DNA of 64,000 bases from Chitinophagaceae bacterium (GTDB taxonomy: Bacteria > Bacteroidota > Bacteroidia > Chitinophagales > Chitinophagaceae), in contig JAIEQM010000063.1 of the NCBI GenBank assembly GCA_019747705.1, positions 1-64,000 on the forward strand, in the 5' to 3' direction. The translations under genes and the position numbers were made by a program. Of this stretch, positions 7,500 through 16,642 are shown piece after piece. Within the stretch, counting starts at the first letter, position 1; each line of letters begins with the position of its first letter. The notes below the pieces were generated by a model, which saw only the letters and a list, made by a program, of their open reading frames with translations, was not told where the DNA came from and did no database searches.

Positions 7500-8276
7500 T
7501 TATTCGTATTTCTGACGGTATTTTCTTTTTTCCGGAGGTGCATAATATTCATCATAGCTGGCAGGTGTTTGGGCAAGGAACCCAAGCTTTTGCAAAGCTT
7601 TTTCTGACACATTGTTCAGATCCATGTGCGCCATTGCCCGGGGAATATCCAAACGTTGTTTCATATACGGGCGGCACATGTTCAGCGTTAATCCATGCCT
7701 CCATTCACTTGTTTTGTTATCCCCGCCAGCATGCCATGTTCTTGCATTAAAAAACCAAACACTTCCTGCTTTTGCAATAAAGCGTTTTGCGTTGGCATAA
7801 AAATATTCTTCTGCAGGAGGCTCTGCAAGGTGATGAGATTTGGGCAAAAAATAGGTAGCGCCATTTTCTGCAGTAAAATCATCAAGTGCAATGGTAACAC
7901 CCAGGTTGGTCATATAGCCGGGTATTATTCGTGGAGAGTCCACATGTATCCGCCGTGAATAATTCGATTTATTGGGGGGCATAGAAGATGACGTGTAGGC
8001 ATACACAATACTTCCTTCACCTAATACAGCTTCAATGCAATCTGTAAGAAGTTTGTTATCAAATAATTTTATGAAATTTCCGCCATAAAGTGCGCATAAC
8101 AATACCATTCCATAGTCATTGTAGCTGGAAGTACCATGATATTCCTGTTCTTTTTGTATAGCCTGTTGAAGTTCATTTTTTGTCTCAGCTATAAACTCAG
8201 CAGACAAAACATTTTCAACAACACAATAGCCATCTTCTTCAACCTTTTTTGCAAATTCCGTTAAATTAAAACTCAT
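7500..8276 (-). CDS. phytanoyl-CoA dioxygenase (PhyH) family protein
   Basis: A 258-residue Fe(II)/2-oxoglutarate oxygenase. The facial triad is visible as HVDSPR (HxD, near residue 113) and the distal histidine in TWHAGGDN, with an arginine for 2-oxoglutarate in SEWRHGLTLN. Family members hydroxylate small molecules. In polysaccharide loci they are expected to hydroxylate or oxidise a sugar, but the substrate is unknown. The start overlaps the stop of the upstream glycosyltransferase by 4 bp. Confidence 0.87.
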   Translation of the reverse strand: MSFNLTEFAKKVEEDGYCVVENVLSAEFIAETKNELQQAIQKEQEYHGTSSYNDYGMVLLCALYGGNFIKLFDNKLLTDCIEAVLGEGSIVYAYTSSSMPPNKSNYSRRIHVDSPRIIPGYMTNLGVTIALDDFTAENGATYFLPKSHHLAEPPAEEYFYANAKRFIAKAGSVWFFNARTWHAGGDNKTSEWRHGLTLNMCRPYMKQRLDIPRAMAHMDLNNVSEKALQKLGFLAQTPASYDEYYAPPEKRKYRQKYE

Positions 8277-9553
8277 ATATCCTGCACTTGTAATAGTTTT
8301 TTAAATAATTGACGGTAGCTGTTTATTTCCTGCTCCTCACCATATAGTTGTTTTGTGAGATGTATGCAGTTATGCATCATGTTCTCCCTTTTATCTCCCG
8401 GCAAATTTAGTATATATTTAATCCCATTTTTAAGTTCATTTGAGTTGGCTTTGGGAACAAGGAAACCGGTTTTCCCTGAAATAACCAGTTCTTTAGCCAA
8501 ACCTGTTTCAAAAGAAACAACCAGGGTTCCGCACATCATTGCCTCCACTATCATCATGGGGCCACCGTCTTCAATGGAAGAAACCGCAACCAAATCGGCA
8601 GCTTTGTAATGCAAAATTAATTGCTCATAAGAAAGCAAACCGGTATAAGTATGAGGAAACGGTATATGTGGATTTAATGCTGCCGGTTTTCGTCCGCTGA
8701 TGATTATGAGCAGGTCTTCAGTATATTCTGCTGCCAGTTGGTGCAGGGCTTCAATAAAATAGCTGAACCCTTTTCGTTCTTCCTGTATATGAGACGCTCC
8801 CCAAAAAACAACTTTTGTGGATTCTTTTATATTCAGTTGTTGTTTTGCTTTGTTCTTATGCTTTGTATTTAGCAATTCTTCGTTAAGGCTATTGCGGATA
8901 AATTCCTGTTTTTTGTTTATAAATATGGGCGAACGTTTAAAAGCTGCTTCTGTTTCTTTTGTACTGTTAATGATGGTAATATTGCTGGCATCAAACAGTT
9001 GTTTTTTTAAGTGCCAGTGTTTAAAGGCATGATCCTTTCGTTTTTTTGAGCTCAGGGCAGGGCAACTGCCACATTCAGTTTTATAGTTTTCACAAATACC
9101 CGGGTAATGACAACCACCGGTTACTGGCGCCAGATCATTATACCGCCAAATGATGGGGCATTTGTAATAAATTTCCATAGCAGTAATATGTTCCGGTAAA
9201 ATAAAATCTGAAATCCAGTGAAGAAAAATTAAATCGGGAGTAAAAGGAATTGCTTCTTTTATTTCGTTAAACTGTAAACCTCTGTAGTTGTAGTTGTAGT
9301 TAAAGCTAAAACCCTGTTTACGGTTATAACGGATTCTTGCATAAATTCTGAACAAATAATAACGGGTACGGTTAATGATTTTACGAAATGTGCGGTTTAG
9401 GGCAGGGATTGTATAAATGTTTTCTTCCGGCTCCTGCTGTTCTGTATTAATAAGTGCAGATTCAAAGCCATTTTTTAAAAACAATTTGTGCAGATGAACC
9501 GCAACTTTTCCTGCTCCGCCTGATGTGTTGTATGTAAAATGGATGATCTTCAT
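8273..9553 (-). CDS. GT4-type glycosyltransferase
   Basis: A 426-residue GT-B glycosyltransferase. The N-terminal acceptor domain begins IIHFTYNTSGGAGKVAVHLH. The C-terminal donor domain shows VVFWGASHIQEERKGFSYF and the E-x7-E-like region VSSIEDGGPMMIVEAMMCGT, typical of GT4. It carries a cysteine cluster (CHYPGICENYKTECGSCPAL, near residues 148-168) also seen in Bacteroidota O-antigen GT4 enzymes, probably binding a metal. It is cytoplasmic and adds a sugar to a growing glycan. It is coupled to both neighbours: a 1-bp overlap upstream and a 4-bp overlap downstream. Confidence 0.9.
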   Translation of the reverse strand: MKIIHFTYNTSGGAGKVAVHLHKLFLKNGFESALINTEQQEPEENIYTIPALNRTFRKIINRTRYYLFRIYARIRYNRKQGFSFNYNYNYRGLQFNEIKEAIPFTPDLIFLHWISDFILPEHITAMEIYYKCPIIWRYNDLAPVTGGCHYPGICENYKTECGSCPALSSKKRKDHAFKHWHLKKQLFDASNITIINSTKETEAAFKRSPIFINKKQEFIRNSLNEELLNTKHKNKAKQQLNIKESTKVVFWGASHIQEERKGFSYFIEALHQLAAEYTEDLLIIISGRKPAALNPHIPFPHTYTGLLSYEQLILHYKAADLVAVSSIEDGGPMMIVEAMMCGTLVVSFETGLAKELVISGKTGFLVPKANSNELKNGIKYILNLPGDKRENMMHNCIHLTKQLYGEEQEINSYRQLFKKLLQVQDI

Positions 9554-10356
9554 TATTTAAAAGCTTCTGCCAGTAAAGCCGCCCCGTCATCTGGTGAATC
9601 AAGATTATAAGAAGTCCAGTTTTTCCAACTGCTGGTTACGGGAGTTTGAATTTGAATTTTCTTAAACCCTGTATTTAATAAAAGCCGTTCCAGCGAATAG
9701 CGGTCATACATCTGATAATGAACCTCGCCGCCAAGCCTGAAACGTCCTATTTCAAGATACGCTCTTTCTTTCCCGGAAAGAACCAGGTAATACCACAGTC
9801 GTTTCAACCTGTCAGGATGCTTTAAAATAAATCTCAGTTTTTCTGAAATGCTTTTTTTTACCGGGGCTTTATTCATATTTAAACGCCAGGTTGTAACATA
9901 ATCACCAAGGCGTTTTTTTAAAAACTCAATATTAATGATCTCAGGTTGTGATAGATATTCAGCCATTTGGCCGCCACTTTTATTACGGCTTACCTGGTCC
10001 AGCATTTCAATAAGCATCCAGTCGTGATTATATGTGGCCATTTCATCTCCTGCTATTGCGTTGTCTATGGTTGATAAATATTCCCGGCAAATTTTTTCCA
10101 TATCAGGAACATTGATACGGATCATCCCGCCCGGTTTTAATACCCTGAAACATTCTTCAATCATTTTTTTTCCCGTATCAGATGGTAAATGCTCGAGTAT
10201 ATTGGAGTGATACACAATGTCAAAAGAATTATCCGCATAGGGCAGCCCTTTAAGGATGTTTACTTTTTTTACTTCTGGTGAAGCGGGATCAATATCAATG
10301 TTCTCCCAATCTTTATGAAAGCGGTGGCCGCAGCCTATATTCAGCATTTTTTTCAT
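9553..10356 (-). CDS. class I SAM-dependent methyltransferase (type 11)
   Basis: A 267-residue methyltransferase with motif I KMLNIGCGHRFHKDWENIDI at the extreme N-terminus, then FDIVYHSNILEHLPSDTGKK and VLKPGGMIRINVPDMEK. Proteins starting directly with LNIGCG are common in polysaccharide clusters, but their acceptors are mostly unknown. It follows the TylF-like gene by 8 bp and shares a TAATG overlap with the glycosyltransferase. It is the second methyltransferase of the operon. Confidence 0.88.
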   Translation of the reverse strand: MKKMLNIGCGHRFHKDWENIDIDPASPEVKKVNILKGLPYADNSFDIVYHSNILEHLPSDTGKKMIEECFRVLKPGGMIRINVPDMEKICREYLSTIDNAIAGDEMATYNHDWMLIEMLDQVSRNKSGGQMAEYLSQPEIINIEFLKKRLGDYVTTWRLNMNKAPVKKSISEKLRFILKHPDRLKRLWYYLVLSGKERAYLEIGRFRLGGEVHYQMYDRYSLERLLLNTGFKKIQIQTPVTSSWKNWTSYNLDSPDDGAALLAEAFK

Positions 10357-10364
10357 ATAATGGT

Positions 10365-11177
10365 TCAGGGCTTGATCCAGTAGCGGAGGTAATCAATCTT
10401 GCACATCAGCGGATGTTCATTATGTGCATCAAGGTACTCGTGCACTGCTTTACTGCATCCTTTATTGTATCCGTAGTCATCAATAATACAAATACCGCCT
10501 TTTACAAGTTTGGGATACAATCCTTCCATACACACTTTAGTTGATTCATACCAGTCACCATCCAGGCGCAATACAGCAATTTCATCAATCTGGTCCTTCC
10601 ATACCGGCACTGTATCCTGGAACCATCCTTTCACATAAAACAACTGATGGCCGGGATATTTGATTTTTTCTTCAAGCAATATTTTCGATTCATTCAATGT
10701 GCCATGGCCGCCCCATTTATCATAAATGCCTGTAAGCGGTTTCAATTCCCCTTTAAACTCGTTTTTATCTGACGATGTTATCTTTTTTATTTCTTTCACA
10801 AGTTGCTCATCATCGTACCGGCTGTCAGGTTCGCAAATATCATCAAAAGCATCAAACAGGTAAAGGGGTCTTGGCCGGTCACCAAATTGTTTATTGGCCA
10901 AAGCCATTAGTCCTGAAGCGCCGCCTTTCCATACACCACATTCAACCAGCGAGCCTGGTATCTTGTTTTTTTCGCAGTAAACAATTTGTTCATATAAAGA
11001 TACCAGTTGTTCATACGGCAGCATTGTGTTATTTCTTACTGTTTGTATTGCCTCAAAAGCAATGTTCTCATACTGATAGCCAAGATTCAGTTTTGTGCTG
11101 AGCCTTTCAGAAAGTAATTTTCGCCCGTCGGGAGGGAAAAAGAGGTTTTTGATTTTTTGTAATTTTCTTACAATCAT
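10365..11177 (-). CDS. TylF/MycF-family sugar O-methyltransferase
   Basis: A 270-residue protein of the macrocin O-methyltransferase family. Visible motifs are SLVECGVWKGGASGLMALAN (near 77-97), YLFDAFDDI, and the metal/catalytic region VLRLDGDWYESTKVCME and IDDYGYNKGC. TylF and MycF O-methylate 6-deoxyhexoses in a Mg-dependent way, so a methylated deoxysugar is likely in this glycan. It is separated by 79 bp from the upstream GT2 gene and 8 bp from the next methyltransferase. Confidence 0.9.
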   Translation of the reverse strand: MIVRKLQKIKNLFFPPDGRKLLSERLSTKLNLGYQYENIAFEAIQTVRNNTMLPYEQLVSLYEQIVYCEKNKIPGSLVECGVWKGGASGLMALANKQFGDRPRPLYLFDAFDDICEPDSRYDDEQLVKEIKKITSSDKNEFKGELKPLTGIYDKWGGHGTLNESKILLEEKIKYPGHQLFYVKGWFQDTVPVWKDQIDEIAVLRLDGDWYESTKVCMEGLYPKLVKGGICIIDDYGYNKGCSKAVHEYLDAHNEHPLMCKIDYLRYWIKP

Positions 11178-11256
11178 TTAAGTATAAATTGATTCTGTTT
11201 TGTTTAAAGTATTTTATGTGTTTCAACAGGAAAATTGATGCAAACCTTTTTGTTTT

Positions 11257-12171
11257 TCAATACCACAACCGGGCTTTTACTTTTTTAAGGTAAGCCAGTG
11301 TATGCTCAGAAACCACATTTCTTTTTTCTGTTTTACTGATAGCCATGATTTTTTTTAAACCGGCCATCAGCAATTTAAAATTAAACCCTGCTTTTTTTAA
11401 GTAAAAAAGGCACCATAGAAAAGCAGTACTGAAAAAATACTTTTTTGGTAAATACCGGTAGGCCACGATTGCTTTGTTCACCCACATCATCCTGAATTTT
11501 TCCTCTTTTGTTGTACGGCCTTTGGGTGATTCTTTATGAAGCATTACAATCTTGTCAGAATAAACAATTGAATAACCGGCATTCAGTATGCGGTAACTTA
11601 AATCATATTCTTCCATTCCATAAAAAAAGCCGGCGGCATAGTATCCAAGCTTTTCTATTACTTCCCGCTTTACAGCATGTGCCCCACCGGCATAAAAATA
11701 GGTTTCGAAAAAAGACTTGTTTTTATAGTTGCTAAATTTTTTGTGCGGGAATGCATTAACCTGCATTTCCAGTGTATCATAATAAAGAACTTTAAACGTA
11801 ACAATTGCTTTTGGTCTCTCGGTATTTGACAGGTTGAACTCAGCAATAAGATTAAGCAGGCAATCTTTGTTTTGTAAAACTGCATCATCATCGAGCATAA
11901 TTACAAGGGGTGCTTTGCCTTTTTGCAGGGCAAAGTTCCTGCCTTTTGCAACGCCAAGATTTTCCGGTGCATCAAAATAGCGGAACGGAATTGCAGGTTC
12001 TGAAGCAATAAATTCTTTTACAGGCTCATAATTCTCGGTTGAGCAGTTGTTTACTACAATTACTTCTTCAAGGAGTTCTTCAGCCTGCTCAAGGGTTTTT
12101 ATATTCCTGAGCAGATCAAGCATATCGTTTGACCTGTTGTATGTTATAATTATAAAACTGAGGGGCTTCAC
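11257..12171 (-). CDS. GT2 family glycosyltransferase
   Basis: A 304-residue GT-A enzyme. The N-terminus SFIIITYNRSNDMLDLLRNI and the DxD-like VIMLDDDAVLQNKDC (near residues 92-106) are typical GT2 motifs. FFYGMEEYDLSYRILNAGYS holds the ED pair that usually contains the catalytic base. The C-terminus is basic and may touch the inner membrane. It follows the second GT2 gene by 59 bp. Confidence 0.9.
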   Translation of the reverse strand: MKPLSFIIITYNRSNDMLDLLRNIKTLEQAEELLEEVIVVNNCSTENYEPVKEFIASEPAIPFRYFDAPENLGVAKGRNFALQKGKAPLVIMLDDDAVLQNKDCLLNLIAEFNLSNTERPKAIVTFKVLYYDTLEMQVNAFPHKKFSNYKNKSFFETYFYAGGAHAVKREVIEKLGYYAAGFFYGMEEYDLSYRILNAGYSIVYSDKIVMLHKESPKGRTTKEEKFRMMWVNKAIVAYRYLPKKYFFSTAFLWCLFYLKKAGFNFKLLMAGLKKIMAISKTEKRNVVSEHTLAYLKKVKARLWY

Positions 12172-12230
12172 TTTCTTTTATTTTTTAGAGTAAGCCGTGT
12201 TCTCCGGCATTTATTCATTGTATGAAAAAC

Positions 12231-13010
12231 TCAAACCGTATTTGCTTTGTTTTTTGCCCGGAACCAAAATTTACCCAATCCTGTTTTCATAAATAAATGC
12301 AATGCTTTCTGCAGCCATTGCCAGCATCCCTGCTTTCTGCTTTTCCCAATATGAAACGAATAGCTGTTTCTTACTTCTTCCAGGCCTTTTGTAAAATAGG
12401 CGTTACTGGCGCCTCCGGGTGCAAAATATACAAGTGGCTGATGAATGAATAAAAATTTTTCATTCCGTATCCGCACCAGCATGTCATAATCCATCGCAAT
12501 TTTATACTGTAAATTGTATAATCCGTACCTGTTATAAAGTTCTTTTTTCAGAAACATAGTGGGGTGGGCAGTTTGCCTCATTCCTTTCCATAGTTTATTC
12601 TTTTCAAAAGGCAGGCCGCTTATTACATCAGTATGCCCACGGTGCTGAATGTACCTGCTGTGGGTCCACATCAGTGTTGAATCAGCTTCAAATTTTTTTT
12701 TTACAATATGCAATGTATTGGTATCAGTAAAACGGTCGCCGGCGTTTAAAAGATGAATAATTGTTCCCGATGCATTTTTAATGCCTTTGTTAAACGCATC
12801 TGCAATACCTTCATCTGGTTCATGAATAAGCCTGCGGTAAGCTGGTTGCTGAGCTGAATGATACCAGTTAAGGATGTTTTCGTTATTGCTGCCATCAATA
12901 ATCAAATGTTCAAACGGGCATTCTGACTGGTTGTTTACAGAGTTGCAGGTTTCAATTAACTCTGCCGGGTTATTATAACAAATTGTAATTATTGAGATGG
13001 TTTCGCCCAT
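12231..13010 (-). CDS. GT2 family glycosyltransferase, WcaA-like
   Basis: A 259-residue GT2 enzyme starting TISIITICYNNPAELIETCN. It has HLIIDGSNNENI, EPDEGIADAFNKGIKNASG and HLLNAGDRF, the layout of colanic-acid-type transferases in which NAGD replaces DxD, and the later YKIAMDYDMLVRI. I chose the ATG at 13010, 31 bp downstream of the YfhO gene. The longer frame to 13106 overlaps that gene and adds an unrelated 32 residues. Confidence 0.9.
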   Translation of the reverse strand: MGETISIITICYNNPAELIETCNSVNNQSECPFEHLIIDGSNNENILNWYHSAQQPAYRRLIHEPDEGIADAFNKGIKNASGTIIHLLNAGDRFTDTNTLHIVKKKFEADSTLMWTHSRYIQHRGHTDVISGLPFEKNKLWKGMRQTAHPTMFLKKELYNRYGLYNLQYKIAMDYDMLVRIRNEKFLFIHQPLVYFAPGGASNAYFTKGLEEVRNSYSFHIGKSRKQGCWQWLQKALHLFMKTGLGKFWFRAKNKANTV

Positions 13011-13041
13011 ATTCAATTTCTTTATAACGCTTACTGTTGTT

Positions 13042-15510
13042 TTACTTTTTATTGTTTTCCTTCCATAAAAAGAAAACGGAAACTGCTGCCAGAAGCAAGA
13101 GAGCAATAAGTGCTATGCGTGAGTAAAGGGTTCCTTTTATATAACCCTGAGGTTCAAAACGGAATTCAACAGAGTGGTTACCGGCAGGAACCGAAAGACC
13201 CCGCAATACATAATTTACTTTTACAACGGGGGTTTCTTTTCCATCAATAAAAGCTTTCCACCCAGCCTTGTAATAAATTTCGCTGAATACTGCAAATTGG
13301 TTACTGCGTGCAGACGAGGTGTACCTGATAATATCGTTGTCATTTTTTACCAGGTAAATAGCAGCGCTGGTATCGGGTTGTATGTTTTCTGTTACATCAG
13401 CTTTAAAGATATCCTGTACATAAACAGTATCTTTCAGATTAGTTGTGCTCAGCGCTGCCATTTCAGCGTCTGGGCCCGGAACAAAAACTATTTTGCGTGC
13501 AAACCAGCAATTACCATAAGCCGAATCATTTTTTTGATATTGTTGTGTTTGTCCGTTACCATCACGCCGCATCAGATATTTGGTATTGAGCATGTTTAGT
13601 ACCTGCATGTTCATTTTTTCCCTGCCAATAATTTGGCGCTCATACAGATCCTGGTAAATGCGCAATTTGGCTGAATGGTAACCGCCTATTGAATTATAAT
13701 GATAAGAAGTGATACTTTCACTGAATGCATTGCCGCTTACATTAAATACACGGTAAAAGCCTGTATCCTTTAATATTTCTTTGTCGGCGTTACTCAGATT
13801 AAATGAAAATGTATTTTCTTCCTTATCCTGGTAATTACTGCTGTTTAAATAAATTGTATTAATCATTATCAGATCAACGAATACAAAAGCAGTTATGATG
13901 GCGGAAGCAATTATTGGCTTTAGTGTATTACGAATCATCAGGAACAACAGGCTTAGGCCAATTGCAATAAACCCGAAAGAACGCAGTATATCTCCAAAGA
14001 ATAACGATTTTCTGTCAGCTACCAGTCCCTCGTAAAAATCTTTTACAGCCTGGGTTATTTGCGGCTGGTTCATTCCTGCCACCTGCTTCAGTAAATTTTT
14101 GTCATCTGTACTTTTATAATCAAACATCAGGTACATTATGAACAACAATGCTAATATGGCGCCGGTTGCAATCACCCCTTTTTTAAACTGGGGCAGCAGC
14201 TCTTTTTTGTTTTCTGTGCCGGCAATTTTCTCCACAACTAATACTGCCAGCGCCGGTAACAAAAGTTGGGAAATAATCAAAATCATTGAAGGGGCCCTGA
14301 ATTTATTATAGAAAGGGAGGTAATCATAAAAGAATGAATTTACAGTGTCAAAATAACTGCCCCAACTCATCATGGTGGTTATAAGAATTGCAGTAAGCAT
14401 CCACCATTTATGCCTGCCATCGAGCATAAAAAGTGCTATAACAGCAAGCATACAAATAATGGCCCCGGAATAGGGCGGGCCGGATGTTCCTCCTATACCA
14501 CCCCAGTAAAAAGACAGGGGTAACTGTTGCTGCAGTTCCCGGGGCATTGTGCTCATCGCTTCAATAGCTTTGGAATTTTCCTCACTCACTTCCTGATGGC
14601 TGCTGCTGCCACCAAACATACGTGGCACCATCATTACCAACGGCTCAGGAATTTCCATACTATAACTGAATGCATATTCTTTATCAAGACCCGTTTTTGA
14701 CTTTGCCGTTTTTGATGTTGTATCCGTTAAAACAGAAGCGCCGCCTCTTTGTGTTTCTTTTTGATATTCATATGTACTCAGCAGGATTGTGGCATTGGTT
14801 GCCACGCCAATAATACCTGCCCCAACAGCAAATACAAAAGACCTGAACATGTGTGCAGCCTGTTTTTCTCTGAGCCATTTAACTGCCATGAAAATGCTCA
14901 TAATTACAATAACCAGCAAAAGGTAATAAACTACCTGCAGATGATTTTGTGCGATCATTACTGAACTGGTAATAGCGGTAAAAGTAGCGCCCAGCCAGTA
15001 ACGTCTTTCATAAATTAAAAGAATAGATCCCAGCAGAGCAGGCATATATGCTATTGAAAGCATTTTGGTTTCATGCCCCGTTGCAATAATTATCGGATTA
15101 TAAGTGGCATATGCAAATGCCAAAGCACCCATAATGCCAATATAAGGTCTTATTTTAAGTACGATACATAAAAAATAAAAGCAAATACATGCTAAAAAGA
15201 AAAAGGAAACGGGTTTAGGTAAACCCAGTGTTAATAACAAATTAAGATAGCCTGCAAAATAGTTGCCACCTACACCGCCAATCTGAAAGGTGGGCATACC
15301 TGCAAACATACTGTTGGTCCAGAGAGGATATTTTCCATCATGGGTTTGGCTGTAAACAACTGAGTTTTGAAAGCCCCCTTTCCACAGGGTTATATCACTT
15401 TGCTGAAGCACTTTACCTTCCAGCGCAGGTTTACAATAAATCAATGCAATTATCAGGAATATCACTATCGCAATAACATGCGGCACTAATTTTTTAACAT
15501 CAAACTTCAT
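13042..15510 (-). CDS. YfhO family membrane protein
   Basis: An 822-residue polytopic membrane protein. The N-terminus has a membrane segment (VIAIVIFLIIALIYCKPAL) followed by WKGGFQNSVVYSQTHDG and SMFAGMPTFQIGG, hallmarks of YfhO proteins, then about a dozen hydrophobic stretches. A C-terminal extracytoplasmic domain (near 560-790) precedes a last helix. YfhO proteins look like GT-C glycosyltransferases; in Gram-positives they help glycosylate lipoteichoic acid, and their role in Bacteroidota is unproven. It is the first gene of the glycan operon. The start was moved from 15570 to ATG 15510, where the membrane helix begins cleanly. Confidence 0.88.
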   Translation of the reverse strand: MKFDVKKLVPHVIAIVIFLIIALIYCKPALEGKVLQQSDITLWKGGFQNSVVYSQTHDGKYPLWTNSMFAGMPTFQIGGVGGNYFAGYLNLLLTLGLPKPVSFFFLACICFYFLCIVLKIRPYIGIMGALAFAYATYNPIIIATGHETKMLSIAYMPALLGSILLIYERRYWLGATFTAITSSVMIAQNHLQVVYYLLLVIVIMSIFMAVKWLREKQAAHMFRSFVFAVGAGIIGVATNATILLSTYEYQKETQRGGASVLTDTTSKTAKSKTGLDKEYAFSYSMEIPEPLVMMVPRMFGGSSSHQEVSEENSKAIEAMSTMPRELQQQLPLSFYWGGIGGTSGPPYSGAIICMLAVIALFMLDGRHKWWMLTAILITTMMSWGSYFDTVNSFFYDYLPFYNKFRAPSMILIISQLLLPALAVLVVEKIAGTENKKELLPQFKKGVIATGAILALLFIMYLMFDYKSTDDKNLLKQVAGMNQPQITQAVKDFYEGLVADRKSLFFGDILRSFGFIAIGLSLLFLMIRNTLKPIIASAIITAFVFVDLIMINTIYLNSSNYQDKEENTFSFNLSNADKEILKDTGFYRVFNVSGNAFSESITSYHYNSIGGYHSAKLRIYQDLYERQIIGREKMNMQVLNMLNTKYLMRRDGNGQTQQYQKNDSAYGNCWFARKIVFVPGPDAEMAALSTTNLKDTVYVQDIFKADVTENIQPDTSAAIYLVKNDNDIIRYTSSARSNQFAVFSEIYYKAGWKAFIDGKETPVVKVNYVLRGLSVPAGNHSVEFRFEPQGYIKGTLYSRIALIALLLLAAVSVFFLWKENNKK

Positions 15511-15581
15511 AATTCTGAATTTGAATTTTTGGTGAAGCAAAATAATGGTATTTTGGGCTATCATCAGCATTTTTAACGCTT

Positions 15582-15881
15582 ATGAAGGCTTTTCTTTTTC
15601 TTACAAGGGCGGGGTTTATTCTCAACCTTGTTTTTTTACTGTGCCTGGTACTGCATTACATTCCTTCAGCCGAATGGCTGCCCCAGTCTGCGGTTTCTGT
15701 TTTACTGATTGGGGGCTGGGTGCTTTCTATCCTCATCAATTTGGTGATGGCTGTTTACCTGGCTGTACTTTTACTGATGGGAAAACGGAATTTTCAAATG
15801 CCCGTGATTGTGGTGCTGAATATGCTTGTTTTCCTCTTTCAGATTTTTTATTTCTTTTTCTATGATACATCAAATCATTAA
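15582..15881 (+). CDS. small three-helix membrane protein, unknown
   Basis: A 99-residue protein with about three membrane helices (near 8-27, 38-62 and 75-93). I recognise no domain. It overlaps the queuosine precursor transporter start by 20 bp, so the two are probably translated together. It is divergent from the YfhO gene, with 71 bp between their starts. Confidence 0.75.
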   Translation: MKAFLFLTRAGFILNLVFLLCLVLHYIPSAEWLPQSAVSVLLIGGWVLSILINLVMAVYLAVLLLMGKRNFQMPVIVVLNMLVFLFQIFYFFFYDTSNH

Positions 15882-16632
15882 AGACCGGCCCATCCGACTC
15901 TTTATTTTACTGGGTGGCTTTTTTATAGCCAATGCCATTATTGCTGAAGTGATTGGTGTAAAAATATTTTCGCCGGAGGATACATTGGGGTTTGATAAAT
16001 TTAATTTCACATTGTTTGGCCAGTCAGGTCTGTCAATGGATTTATCCGTAGGTATTTTACCCTGGCCCGTGGTGTTTATTATGACAGACCTTGTTAATGA
16101 ATATTATGGTGTAAAAGGAGTGCGTTTTCTTTCTTTTCTTACAGCAGGATTAATTTGCATGGCTTTTATCGTTTTTTATATCAGTATCCATGTTGCGCCA
16201 TCCGGCTGGTGGATTGTTTCGCAAAGCAGTAAAGGTGTTCCGGATATGCAGGCAGCTTACACACAAGTACTGGGGCAGGGCATGAATATTATTGTGGCTT
16301 CATTAACCGCCTTTATTATTGGGCAGGTTGCAGATGCTGTTGTGTTTAAACGTATCAGGAAAGTTACAGGTGAAAAACGCATCTGGATGCGTGCCACACT
16401 TTCAACACTTGTATCACAGTTTATTGATACCATTGTGGTAAGTTATTTGTATCTCTATTTTTCACAGGGCTTTCCTTTTGCAAGGGTTACCGGCATTGCC
16501 ATTGTGGGTTACAGTTATAAATTTTTGGTGGCCATTCTTTCCACCCCTGTAATTTATCTTGTACATGGCTGGATAGAACGCTATCTTGGAAAAGAAAAAG
16601 CGGCTGAAATGAAGAAGGCAGCAATGGAATAG
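15862..16632 (+). CDS. yhhQ: queuosine precursor transporter
   Basis: A 256-residue inner-membrane protein of the YhhQ/DUF165 family that imports a precursor of queuosine (preQ0 or preQ1) for tRNA modification. Six or so helices are visible, with family segments WPVVFIMTDLVNEYYGVKGV and SQFIDTIVVSYLYLYFSQG. I chose the ATG at 15862, since the frame from 15826 has 12 extra residues inside the previous gene. It is tail-to-tail with tex, 10 bp apart. Confidence 0.93.
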   Translation: MIHQIIKDRPIRLFILLGGFFIANAIIAEVIGVKIFSPEDTLGFDKFNFTLFGQSGLSMDLSVGILPWPVVFIMTDLVNEYYGVKGVRFLSFLTAGLICMAFIVFYISIHVAPSGWWIVSQSSKGVPDMQAAYTQVLGQGMNIIVASLTAFIIGQVADAVVFKRIRKVTGEKRIWMRATLSTLVSQFIDTIVVSYLYLYFSQGFPFARVTGIAIVGYSYKFLVAILSTPVIYLVHGWIERYLGKEKAAEMKKAAME

Positions 16633-16642
16633 GGAGCCGGTA

